A DNA stretch of 64,000 nt from Streptomyces tsukubensis (GTDB lineage: Bacteria > Actinomycetota > Actinomycetes > Streptomycetales > Streptomycetaceae): NCBI RefSeq assembly GCF_009296025.1, contig NZ_CP045178.1:7998001-8062000 (forward strand), read 5' to 3'. A program made the translations under genes and the position numbers. The first letter of the stretch is position 1. Every line of letters begins with the position of its first letter. Under the pieces are notes generated by a model. That model saw nothing but the letters and a program-made list of their open reading frames with translations, was not told where the DNA came from and ran no database searches. Positions 1 to 7,111 of the stretch are shown one piece after another.

Positions 1-258
1 TTCGCTGTGAAGCTCTCCCGCAGCGGGGCGACCATCGAATGCGGCGCTGATACTTCCGTACTTGAGGCAGCGGCGCGGGCGGGGATCACACTTCCGTCGT
101 CCTGCGGACAAGGCCTGTGCGGCTCCTGCGTGACCACGCTTGAAAGGGGCACGGTCGACATGCGGCACAACGGTGGCATCCGCCCGCGTGACGTGGCACA
201 GAACAAGATCCTTCTGTGCTGCTCAGTACCACTGGAGAATCTGACGATAGACGCCTGA
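1..258 (+). CDS. C-terminal [2Fe-2S] ferredoxin domain of an oxidoreductase (5' end outside window)
   Basis: The reading frame is open from the first base, so the gene begins upstream of the window; the GTG at 7 is probably internal. The visible 85 residues are a plant-type ferredoxin fold: three clustered cysteines in SCGQGLCGSC and a fourth in LLCCS give the C-x4-C-x2-C...C ligand set of a [2Fe-2S] cluster. A ferredoxin domain placed at the C-terminus is typical of reductase components of Rieske oxygenases (phthalate dioxygenase reductase / vanillate demethylase type), where an FMN- and NAD-binding part precedes it and electrons pass to a partner oxygenase. That N-terminal part is not visible, so the full identity is inferred. 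A LysR regulator follows on the same strand. Confidence 0.8.
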   Translation, partial: FAVKLSRSGATIECGADTSVLEAAARAGITLPSSCGQGLCGSCVTTLERGTVDMRHNGGIRPRDVAQNKILLCCSVPLENLTIDA

Positions 259-348
259 CCGGATGGGACGGGACCGTAGGGGACGGGACCGTACGGGACA
301 GGACGCGGGAAACGAAAGGTTCCCGGGCCGACCGGGCAAGCTGTTCGC

Positions 349-1263
349 ATGATTGATTCCCGTCTCCGAATCCTCCAGATGGTCGCCGAGCACGGCACTG
401 TGACAGCCGCGGCGCAGGCGCTGCACTACACGCCCTCGGCCGTCTCCTACCAGATGCGCCAACTCGCGGCCGATGTCGGCGTGGAGTTGGTGGTGCACCA
501 AGGTAGGGGCATCCGCCTGACGAACGCGGCCCGCACTCTGCTGCGCCACGCCGAACGCCTCCATGAGCAGTGGGAACTCGCCCGCGCCGAGTTGGCGGCC
601 TTCGGCGCCGAGCCCACAGGCCAGGTCACGCTGTGCGGTTTCTCCACCGCGGCCAGCCGCCTGTTGCCCCCCGCGGCGGCCGGCCTGCGCGACGCCTACC
701 CCCTCCTCACGGTGTGCATCATCGAAGCCGAACCCGACCGCTGTTTCGACCTGCTGCTCTCCGAGAAGGCCGACCTGGCGTTGCTGGTGGTCACAGCGGA
801 CTCGCCACCCCTGACGGACCAACGCTTCGACCAACAGCCGCTGCGGGACGACCCATTGGACCTGGTCGTCCCCAAGGGGCACGCTCTGATCCAGCAGCGG
901 CGGGTCACGCTCGTCGACGCCGCCAGGGAGCCGTGGATCGTGGGCAACCCGGGTACGACCTACCACCAATTGGTGCTCGCGTCCTGTATGAGTGCCGGCT
1001 TCGTGCCGCACATCGCCCACTACGCGGACGAGTGGGACACCGGCACCGCGCTGGTCGCACACGGCTTCGGAGTGATCCTGGTGCCGCGCCTGGCACAGTT
1101 GCGCGAGGACCTACCGGTGGCACGTATCCCGTTGGACGGAGAACCGGCCCCGGCTCGCCGCATCATGGCCGTCACCCGTCTCGGCGCCAGGAAGACCCCC
1201 ACTCTCGCCCGCGCCGTAGAGATCATTACCGCGACAGCCGCGCGACTCCTCCCGGAACCTTGA
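349..1263 (+). CDS. LysR-family transcriptional regulator
   Basis: A 304-residue protein. Residues 1-60 form the winged helix-turn-helix typical of LysR proteins, including the pattern TVTAAAQALHYTPSAVSYQM, which matches the recognition region of the family. Residues about 90-290 form the periplasmic-binding-protein-like effector domain. Length is normal for the family (about 300). It starts at ATG 349, 90 bases after the ferredoxin-domain gene, on the same strand, so it may regulate that gene or follow it in one transcript. No effector can be predicted from sequence. The downstream 680 bases contain no intact gene. Confidence 0.92.
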   Translation: MIDSRLRILQMVAEHGTVTAAAQALHYTPSAVSYQMRQLAADVGVELVVHQGRGIRLTNAARTLLRHAERLHEQWELARAELAAFGAEPTGQVTLCGFSTAASRLLPPAAAGLRDAYPLLTVCIIEAEPDRCFDLLLSEKADLALLVVTADSPPLTDQRFDQQPLRDDPLDLVVPKGHALIQQRRVTLVDAAREPWIVGNPGTTYHQLVLASCMSAGFVPHIAHYADEWDTGTALVAHGFGVILVPRLAQLREDLPVARIPLDGEPAPARRIMAVTRLGARKTPTLARAVEIITATAARLLPEP

Positions 1264-1329
1264 CGGGAACGGTGCGGCGACACCAGGGACGACACGTCAT
1301 ATCCGATTCGAGGCCCTGGGTCGGTGCGT

Positions 1330-1530
1330 CCGGCACATGCGCTGGAAGGGACGGCGAGGACGACGCGGTTGAGGAGGGCCGCGGCGAAACGTAGGTCTCC
1401 GGAGTCGACGTACGCCCGCGCCTTGGCCAGCGCCTCTTGCGCGCCTCCCAACGACTCGACGTAGCGGCTTGGTGAGTTCGGTCGGCGGGTGCTCCCACAG
1501 GTGCGGCGTTGCCGTCGGTTCCATCGAGTT
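1330..1530 (-). pseudogene. Remnant of an alkyl/aryl-sulfatase (BDS1-like, metallo-beta-lactamase fold), frameshifted
   Basis: Read on the minus strand, three adjacent frames carry consecutive pieces of one conserved region: DGTDGNAA (about 1505-1527), HLWEHPPTELTK (1468-1503) and RYVESLGGAQEALAKARA with following YVDSGDLRFAAALLN (about 1362-1466). Together these resemble the dimerisation region of linear alkylsulfatases (WxxGNPxxLWxHPP...RYVExxGGAxxVLxKA). The pieces line up if one extra base is removed at 1467 and one at 1504. No zinc-binding half is present, so this is a decayed fragment rather than a gene. Assignment to the family is from memory of conserved motifs. Confidence 0.6.
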
Positions 1531-1944
1531 CGAGACACGCGGGGCCGAGGACTCCGACACGCATGCGTACCACGAGGGTTCCACTGGCCGTTCGACCTGC
1601 CGTCCCCCATCCGAGGGCAGGGTGATGAGTCCATGACCCGCCGATGGCACATACGGAGAATCATACGAAACACGTTTGTATGAGGGAACGTCAACCTGTG
1701 GCTCGGTGGAGCGGCCGTATCGCCCGCCGGGTCGGCCGCGTTCGCGTGGGCACGGGCTCCGCGTGGTGGTGCCGGGCGACGCCCGAGTGTGGAGCGTGTG
1801 GCGGAAGGGGGCCTATCCCTCAAATCGATACTTTCCGCCCATAGCGGTACGCTCGGTGTGGCGGTACCCATGGGGCATGAGCATGCCTGACGCTCGGCGC
1901 CCGTCCGGGAGGCCGGTCCCACCACTCGATGTGCGGGAGGAATC
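1531..1944. other. Gene-less stretch upstream of the repeat-peptide gene
   Basis: No ORF here has recognisable protein content. It holds the tail of the sulfatase remnant, an imperfect inverted repeat at 1662-1682 and presumably the promoter for the gene at 1945. A strong ribosome site GGAGG lies at 1936-1940, immediately before the ATG at 1945. Confidence 0.5.
1662..1682. promoter_or_regulatory. Imperfect inverted repeat, TetR-operator-like
   Basis: CATACGAAAC and GTTTGTATG arms are arranged as an inverted repeat of about 21 bases with CATAC/GTATG outer arms and AAA/TTT inner blocks. The layout resembles operators of TetR-type repressors. No TetR gene is adjacent, so the binding protein is unknown. 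Confidence 0.35.
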
Positions 1945-2346
1945 ATGACCAACCCCGAGCACGGCCAGAACGAGCGAGAAGGCCCCGCGGACGGTGGTGC
2001 CGCGGGTACGCCGGGTGTGCATGACGGTGGTGCCGATGGTGGGGCGGAGGGTCCTGCGGACGGTGGTGCGGCCGGTACGCCGGGTGTGCACGATGGTGGT
2101 GCCGATGGTGGGGCGGAGGGTCCTGCGGACGGTGGTGCCGCGGGTACGCCGGGTGTGCATGACGGTGGTGCCGATGGTGGGGCGGAGGGTCCTGCGGACG
2201 GTGGTGCCGCGGGTACGCCGGGTGTGCATGACGGTGGTGCCGATGGTGGGGCGGAGGGTCCTGCGGACGGTGGTGCGGCCGGTACGCCGGGTGTGCACGA
2301 CGGTGGTGCCGATGGCAGCGCCGACGACTCCGGCGGTCGCCGTTGA
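1945..2346 (+). CDS. Acidic tandem-repeat protein, candidate modified-peptide precursor
   Basis: A 133-residue protein with no known family match from memory. Residues 1-12 (MTNPEHGQNERE) form a short leader, then five consecutive 23-residue units follow, each rich in Gly, Ala and Asp and containing one His in VHDGGADGG and one Pro-Ala-Asp in EGPADGG. The protein ends with DSGGRR. Composition is strongly acidic and almost free of hydrophobic residues, so it is probably disordered and soluble. The ATG is preceded by GGAGGAATC. Its TGA stop overlaps the TTG start of the JmjC oxygenase gene (2343), implying translational coupling. The repeat layout beside an oxygenase suggests a multi-core substrate peptide; this is inference. 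Confidence 0.75.
   Translation: MTNPEHGQNEREGPADGGAAGTPGVHDGGADGGAEGPADGGAAGTPGVHDGGADGGAEGPADGGAAGTPGVHDGGADGGAEGPADGGAAGTPGVHDGGADGGAEGPADGGAAGTPGVHDGGADGSADDSGGRR
1981..2325 (+). repeat. Five 69-bp tandem repeats inside the acidic peptide gene
   Basis: Five head-to-tail copies of a 69-base unit encode five 23-residue units. Copies differ at very few bases, mainly GCCGCG versus GCGGCC within the Ala-Ala codons and CAT versus CAC for the His codon; the last copy degenerates at its 3' end. The near identity at silent positions points to recent duplication or ongoing homogenisation. Confidence 0.95.
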
Positions 2347-3551
2347 CCACCTCCAGGACCGAGCTCAAGGACTCCGGCGCCACAGCGGGCGCCGGAGTCC
2401 TTGAGACACGTCTGACGGGTGGCTTGCCCAGGGAACGGTTCGCCCGCGACATCTGGGCGCGCACCGCGCTGCTCACACGGGGCGCGAGCGACTTCTCCGA
2501 CCTGTTCTCCTCGGCGGCCGTGGACGAACTGATCTCACGCCGAGGACTGCGTACCCCCTTCCTCCGTGTCGCCAAGAACGGCTCCACACTCCACGAGTCG
2601 TCGTTCACCTCGTCAGCGGGGGTCGGCGCCACCATCTCCGACCAGCTCGACGACACCGCTCTGTGGCGCGAGTTCGCCGACGGCTCCACACTCGTCCTGC
2701 AAGCCCTGCAGCGCACGTGGGGACCGGTCGCGGAACTGAGCGCGGGGCTGAGCGCGGAGCTGGGGCATCCGGTGCAGGCCAACGCCTACGTCACTCCGCC
2801 CCAGAACCGCGGGTTCGACGACCACTACGACGTCCACGATGTCTTCGTCCTCCAGATCGAGGGCACCAAACGCTGGATCATCCACAGCCCCGTCCACCCC
2901 GACCCGCTGCGCGATCAGCCCTGGACCGATCGACGTTCCGCCGTCGCCGAGGCGGCGAAGGACGAGCCGCGTATCGACACCGTGCTTGAGCCCGGCGATG
3001 TCCTCTACCTGCCGCGAGGCTGGCTGCACGCCGCCGAGGCGCAGGGCGCCGTCTCGATTCATCTGACGCTCGGAGTCCACAGCTGGACGCGGTACGCGCT
3101 GGCCGAACAGCTCGCCCGGTCCGCTCTCGCGGCGCTGCGCGACGACCCCTGGACACGTGGCACCCTGCCGCTGGGCGCGGACGGGCCGGGCGGCGAACTC
3201 GACATGGTGCGCCAACGCCTCGTCGCGGCTGTCACAGAGACCGATCCCGGTCCGCTGTTCCACCGCGAACGGCGACGCCAGGGACGCCCGGCGCCCCTGG
3301 GGCCGCTGGCACAGCACAAGGCTGTCGACGGCCTCCGCCCCGATTCGCCGGTCCGGCTCCGTGCGGCGCTGGAGGCCCGGCTGGTGGGCGGGCGGCTGAC
3401 CACACGCGTCGGCTGGCTCGACTTCACGGAGAACGATCTGCCGTCCGTGGTGAGCCTGCTGGACGGTGAGGTCCGTACCGCCGGGGATCTCGGCGTCGCA
3501 CTCGTCGAGCGACTGCTGCGCGCGGGCGTACTCCTGCCCGCGGGACAGTGA
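2343..3551 (+). CDS. JmjC / cupin-4 family Fe(II), 2-oxoglutarate oxygenase
   Basis: A 402-residue protein matching the ribosomal-oxygenase-like cupin_4/JmjC family (YcfD, MINA53, NO66), which hydroxylate Arg or His side chains of proteins. The facial triad is visible: H161 and D163 in DDHYDVHDVFVLQIEGTKRW, and H229 in LPRGWLHAAEA, followed by SIHLTLGV. The C-terminal third resembles the dimerisation/winged-helix part of the family. The start is TTG 2343, overlapping the stop of the repeat peptide; no better start lies before the conserved region. Its coupling to a peptide with a His, Asp and Arg content suggests that peptide as substrate. The reaction type is known for the family; the substrate is inference. 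Confidence 0.85.
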   Translation: MTTSRTELKDSGATAGAGVLETRLTGGLPRERFARDIWARTALLTRGASDFSDLFSSAAVDELISRRGLRTPFLRVAKNGSTLHESSFTSSAGVGATISDQLDDTALWREFADGSTLVLQALQRTWGPVAELSAGLSAELGHPVQANAYVTPPQNRGFDDHYDVHDVFVLQIEGTKRWIIHSPVHPDPLRDQPWTDRRSAVAEAAKDEPRIDTVLEPGDVLYLPRGWLHAAEAQGAVSIHLTLGVHSWTRYALAEQLARSALAALRDDPWTRGTLPLGADGPGGELDMVRQRLVAAVTETDPGPLFHRERRRQGRPAPLGPLAQHKAVDGLRPDSPVRLRAALEARLVGGRLTTRVGWLDFTENDLPSVVSLLDGEVRTAGDLGVALVERLLRAGVLLPAGQ

Positions 3552-3567
3552 ATTCGGCCCGGTCGGG

Positions 3568-4455
3568 ATGGAACGCTTCTTCTGCGCCGAGGCCGCCCGG
3601 GTTCGCGGCGACCCGATCGTGGGCACAGCTCCGCACGGCGTCGTCTGGATCCTCATCGAGTACCGGGGCGGCTGGCCGGCAGCCGGCTTCGACGGCCTCG
3701 ACCTCGACCCGGTCACCAAAGCACTCGTGTTCTCCGCGGCCCGAGCGGTGCGGGCACGGGTGCTTCTGATCAGGAGGCACGGACGCCGCAGACCCGGCGG
3801 CCGGAACCGCTGGGCCGTACTGCGCCACGAGAGCTCCGGCGCCCACCGTCAGCAATGGGGTACCTGGAGCCGCGACGAGGAGTTGGCGGAGATCGTCGCG
3901 GCCCTCGGCGCCCCCGGCCGGCTCGGACTTCCCCCCGTCGTCCTCGTCTGCGCCCACGGTCTCCACGACACCTGCTGCGCTGTGCGCGGACGGCCCGTGG
4001 GGCGGGCCCTGAGTGAACGCTGGCCGGACCTGGTGTGGGAATGCACGCACGTCGGAGGTGACAGGTTCGCCGCCAACGTCGTCGTCGCACCCGACGGCGT
4101 CTACTACGGCGGTCTCGACGCCGAATCGTCCGTCGCGGTGGTCGAAGACCACTTGGCCGACCGCATCCGCGCGGAACATCTGCGTGGATACACCGACCTC
4201 TTCCCACCGCAGCAAGCGGCCGTCGCAGCCGTACTAGGGCGCTTCGGCCCGGCGGGACGGCACGACTACACGGTCGCCGGCACATCCCGCGACCTCAACC
4301 ACTGGCGAATCCACGTCACCAGCACGCCGCCTCGACCGACGGCCCTCGACATCGAGGTACGGGCCCACCGCACACCAGCACGTCAATTGACCTGCCGAGG
4401 ACCGGCGATCAGTTCGGCCCTCGTCCATGAGGTCACTTCGATCCGGACCGTGTGA
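3568..4455 (+). CDS. Sucrase/ferredoxin-like (Suc_Fer-like) thioredoxin-fold iron-sulfur protein
   Basis: A 295-residue protein of the Suc_Fer-like family. It shows the N-terminal MERFFCAEA, then CAHGLHDTCCAVRGRPVG (C128, C136, C137) and CTHVGGDRFAANVV (C159), the conserved cysteine and histidine positions thought to hold a [2Fe-2S] cluster on a thioredoxin-like fold. The family is poorly characterised. The ATG at 3568 lies 16 bases after the oxygenase stop, so the three genes probably form one operon. A role as electron donor or cluster carrier for the JmjC enzyme is plausible but inferred. A long hairpin at 4472-4519 ends the unit. Confidence 0.85.
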   Translation: MERFFCAEAARVRGDPIVGTAPHGVVWILIEYRGGWPAAGFDGLDLDPVTKALVFSAARAVRARVLLIRRHGRRRPGGRNRWAVLRHESSGAHRQQWGTWSRDEELAEIVAALGAPGRLGLPPVVLVCAHGLHDTCCAVRGRPVGRALSERWPDLVWECTHVGGDRFAANVVVAPDGVYYGGLDAESSVAVVEDHLADRIRAEHLRGYTDLFPPQQAAVAAVLGRFGPAGRHDYTVAGTSRDLNHWRIHVTSTPPRPTALDIEVRAHRTPARQLTCRGPAISSALVHEVTSIRTV

Positions 4456-4471
4456 AGGGCAGACCCGTCGA

Positions 4472-4519
4472 GTTCAGGATGCCGAGCCCCTGGGCCAACC
4501 GGGGGGCGGCATCCCGAAC
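4472..4519. terminator. Bidirectional terminator hairpin between Suc_Fer-like gene and ureD
   Basis: Arms at 4472-4490 and 4501-4519 pair at about 16 of 19 positions around a 10-base loop (GGATGCC with GGCATCC as the core). It lies between the stops of two convergent genes. Confidence 0.75.
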
Positions 4520-4533
4520 GAACGGGGAACTGT

Positions 4534-5499
4534 CTACGTTTTACGCAGGCCGGGGGCCGGATGTCCGGTGAGAAGCAGCCGAAGGCGGTGCCAGGCGGCA
4601 GCGTGCGCGGCGGCGACCTGGAGGGGGTCGTCGTGCAGGAGCCGGATCCAGGCACCGCAGTCCCGCGGCAGGACGCTGACGCCGTACCGTACGTCCGTCC
4701 CACTGAGCGCCTCGTGCAACGCGTCGGCGACCTCGGCGGCCGGCACCCGGTCGGTCACCACGAAGAGGGAGGCGACATGGTCGTGCCCGGCGAAGACCCC
4801 CGGGCCGAGGACACCCCTGCCGGGATCCCGTGCGTGTGGTGACAGGCGCAGGGTGTCGATGGCCAGGAGGGTGCCGTCAGGACGGGTGACGCGCAGATCG
4901 GTGGCGAGGACGCGGTAGTCGTGGCGCTCCCCCCGGGCCAGCCGTCCCGCGGTGAGGGTGTCACCGACGACGACAGTGGCACCGGGCGCGACCGTGACCG
5001 CCGTGTGCTGGTAGAACCGCGAGCCCTTGAACGGGATCACCTGGTCGGGCAGGTACTCGACGTAGCTGTCGGCCGCCGCTGTCAGGTGCACGCGCTGACT
5101 CGCGTAGTCATGCTCCATGCGGAAGACCTTGGTGGCCGCCTGGGTCGTCAGATGAACCTGGGAACCGGGACCGCAGCGGAAATCCATCCGGTAACGGTCG
5201 GCCTGGGCGATGCCGCCGCCGGTGGCCATCAGGTAGAGGTAGGCCATGCCGGGCAGCGCCGGGTCGATCCACAGCGGACGCATGATCTGCAGGGGTGTCT
5301 TCTGGTACCGCTCGACGAGTTCGGTGCGCTCACCCCGCACGGCGAAGGCCAGATCGAGGATGCCCACCTTGGCCGGAGAGCCGACGGCGAGCGTGTCAGG
5401 CTCGGACGCCAGAGCGGCGACCTCAGGAGGTACCCGGGAAGCGGTGTAGTAGTCGGCCGCGAGACGGTCGGGCCGGGTCCCGAGCGGGGTGAGCGGCAT
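4534..5499 (-). CDS. ureD: Urease accessory protein UreD (UreH)
   Basis: A 321-residue protein, last gene of the minus-strand urease operon. Conserved UreD features include LPDQVIPFKGSRFYQHT and YLMATGGGIAQADRY. UreD scaffolds the UreF-UreG complex on apo-urease and conducts nickel to the active site during activation. It begins one base after the ureG stop. Length is at the long end for actinobacterial UreD, and the N-terminal 35 residues are variable. Confidence 0.95.
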   Translation of the reverse strand: MPLTPLGTRPDRLAADYYTASRVPPEVAALASEPDTLAVGSPAKVGILDLAFAVRGERTELVERYQKTPLQIMRPLWIDPALPGMAYLYLMATGGGIAQADRYRMDFRCGPGSQVHLTTQAATKVFRMEHDYASQRVHLTAAADSYVEYLPDQVIPFKGSRFYQHTAVTVAPGATVVVGDTLTAGRLARGERHDYRVLATDLRVTRPDGTLLAIDTLRLSPHARDPGRGVLGPGVFAGHDHVASLFVVTDRVPAAEVADALHEALSGTDVRYGVSVLPRDCGAWIRLLHDDPLQVAAAHAAAWHRLRLLLTGHPAPGLRKT

Positions 5500-5500
5500 G

Positions 5501-6121
5501 TCAGATCAGCACCTTGCGGCGGGAGGCGAGGTAGGCCGCGATGTCTTCGATCCCGACACCGGTGAGGCAGTCGGTGAGGATGACGGGGCGGTTCTCACGG
5601 ACCCGGTGGGCGTCCGACTCCATGATGTTGATGTCGGTGCGGACGTACTTCGCGATGTCGATCTTGTTGATGACGAGCAGATCGGAATCGGTGATCCCCG
5701 GCCCCCGCTTGCGGGGCATCTTCTCGCCCTCGGCGGTGTCCAGTACGAAGAGGAAGAGGTCCACGAGAGCGGGGCTGAAGGTCAGTGTGAGGTTGTCCCC
5801 GCCGGACTCGTAGAGGAGCGTGTCGGTGTCGGGGAAACGCTCCAGCATCTCGGCGCCCGCGGCAAGGTTCATCGTCGGGTCGTCCCGTACGGCGGTGTGC
5901 GGACAGGCTCCCGTCTCGACACCCACGACGCGTTCGGGTTCGAGCACGCCGTGCAGGGTGCGGCGGATGTGCTGGGCGTCCTCCTGCGTGTAGATGTCGT
6001 TGGTGATGACCGAGGGGCGGTGCCCGTGCGCGATCAGTACCGGCACCAGCGCCTCGATGAGCGCGGTCTTGCCGGAACCGACCGGTCCGCCGACGCCTAC
6101 CCGCAGTACGTTGTCGTCCAT
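5501..6121 (-). CDS. ureG: Urease accessory GTPase UreG
   Basis: A 206-residue SIMIBI-class GTPase. The P-loop VGGPVGSGKTALIEAL lies at residues 9-24; ETGACPHTAVRDD is the metal-binding CPH motif that holds nickel at the dimer interface; VINKIDIA is the guanine-specificity NKxD motif. It powers nickel insertion into urease. The start ATG 6121 has AGGAG upstream. A 116-base gap to ureF contains a small GGTGATCACC palindrome. Confidence 0.97.
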   Translation of the reverse strand: MDDNVLRVGVGGPVGSGKTALIEALVPVLIAHGHRPSVITNDIYTQEDAQHIRRTLHGVLEPERVVGVETGACPHTAVRDDPTMNLAAGAEMLERFPDTDTLLYESGGDNLTLTFSPALVDLFLFVLDTAEGEKMPRKRGPGITDSDLLVINKIDIAKYVRTDINIMESDAHRVRENRPVILTDCLTGVGIEDIAAYLASRRKVLI

Positions 6122-6237
6122 GATGCTCCTGTCGTGCGAAACGTGGGCCCGCGGTGATCACCGGAGGCGGTGATCGTGGACCGAGGGGATGACGGGTCCG
6201 TGGGGACGGAGGTGAGTGGTGGTGGGGACAGGGGAGG

Positions 6238-7107
6238 TCAGCTGGCGAAGAGACGTGCGTCGGCGCGTTCGTGCCGGCCTGACATGACGTCCGAGGTGAA
6301 GACGGTCGCGCCGACATCGGGCAGCTCGCGCCGCAGCGCCGCCTCGGCGGCCATTTCGATGACGGGCGCGGCGGACCGCAGGAGCGTCTGCGCGCGTCGG
6401 TGGTCGGTCAGGCGCAGGCGCAGGGCCGCGCCCGCGAAGCTCGCACAGAACGCGAAGAGGTCCGATACGACAGCCTGACGGGCCGGTACGTCGGTGGCCG
6501 CGTAGATGACCCCGGCGGCCACCGCCTGTGTTCCTGGCGCCGCACGGGCCACGACGCGCGCGAAGTACTCGCCGATCCGGGGATCGTCGAACACCTCCGT
6601 CGCCAGATCGAGGAGTTGCCGGCCGGTGCGGGTGGCCGCCCGGCGCATCTCCTGTCCCAGCTTCGTGGCGAAGAGGTGCTCGTCGATCCTGACGACGGCC
6701 TCCGGATCACCTGCCTTCGTCGCCCGGTGGGCGAGCGCCAACGCTGTGGCGTCGGCGGGCCCGACGCCGTGCAGCAGCAGGTCCTCCAGCAGCAGCGGCA
6801 GGGTGTCCGGGGTGATCGCCGAGGCGTGGGCGTACCCCTCCAGACTGTGCGACAGCGTGTAGAAACCGCTCGGGAAGGCCGAGTCGGTCAGCTGGAGACT
6901 GACCAGCAACGCCCCGATTCCGACTGCCCCGATTCCGACTGCCTCGCTTCCGGGCGACCCGAGTCCGGCCGACTCGATGCCTCCCGTGCCGGTTTCCGTC
7001 GTGACGCCGGGCGCCCGCGCGGACGGGGCTTCGACGATGGCGCCGGCGGGGCCCCGCGCGACTGCCGGCGCCGCGACGTCCAGGATGTTCTTTTCTTCCG
7101 TGTACAT
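6238..7107 (-). CDS. ureF: Urease accessory protein UreF with N-terminal extension
   Basis: A 289-residue protein. From about residue 66 it is a typical all-helical UreF: QLTDSAFPSGFYTLSHSLEG, then FCASFAGAALRLRLTDHRRA near the end. The first ~65 residues are a low-complexity Ala/Gly/Val stretch not usual in UreF, including a small internal repeat (AVGIGAVGIGA). UreF couples UreG GTP hydrolysis to nickel delivery. The start ATG 7107 lies 4 bases after the ureC stop. An internal start closer to the conserved part is possible. Confidence 0.9.
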   Translation of the reverse strand: MYTEEKNILDVAAPAVARGPAGAIVEAPSARAPGVTTETGTGGIESAGLGSPGSEAVGIGAVGIGALLVSLQLTDSAFPSGFYTLSHSLEGYAHASAITPDTLPLLLEDLLLHGVGPADATALALAHRATKAGDPEAVVRIDEHLFATKLGQEMRRAATRTGRQLLDLATEVFDDPRIGEYFARVVARAAPGTQAVAAGVIYAATDVPARQAVVSDLFAFCASFAGAALRLRLTDHRRAQTLLRSAAPVIEMAAEAALRRELPDVGATVFTSDVMSGRHERADARLFAS

Positions 7108-7111
7108 GCCC

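Noticed and set aside
1813..2298. Arg/Thr-rich and His/Pro-rich repeat proteins on the minus strand and in another plus frame across the 69-bp repeats
   Set aside because: Frames are open only because the 69-base unit is a multiple of three; the plus frame from 1945 has the ribosome site, the coupling to the oxygenase and a plausible composition.
1981..2325. CRISPR-like array
   Set aside because: Repeats are contiguous with no unique spacers and are entirely coding.
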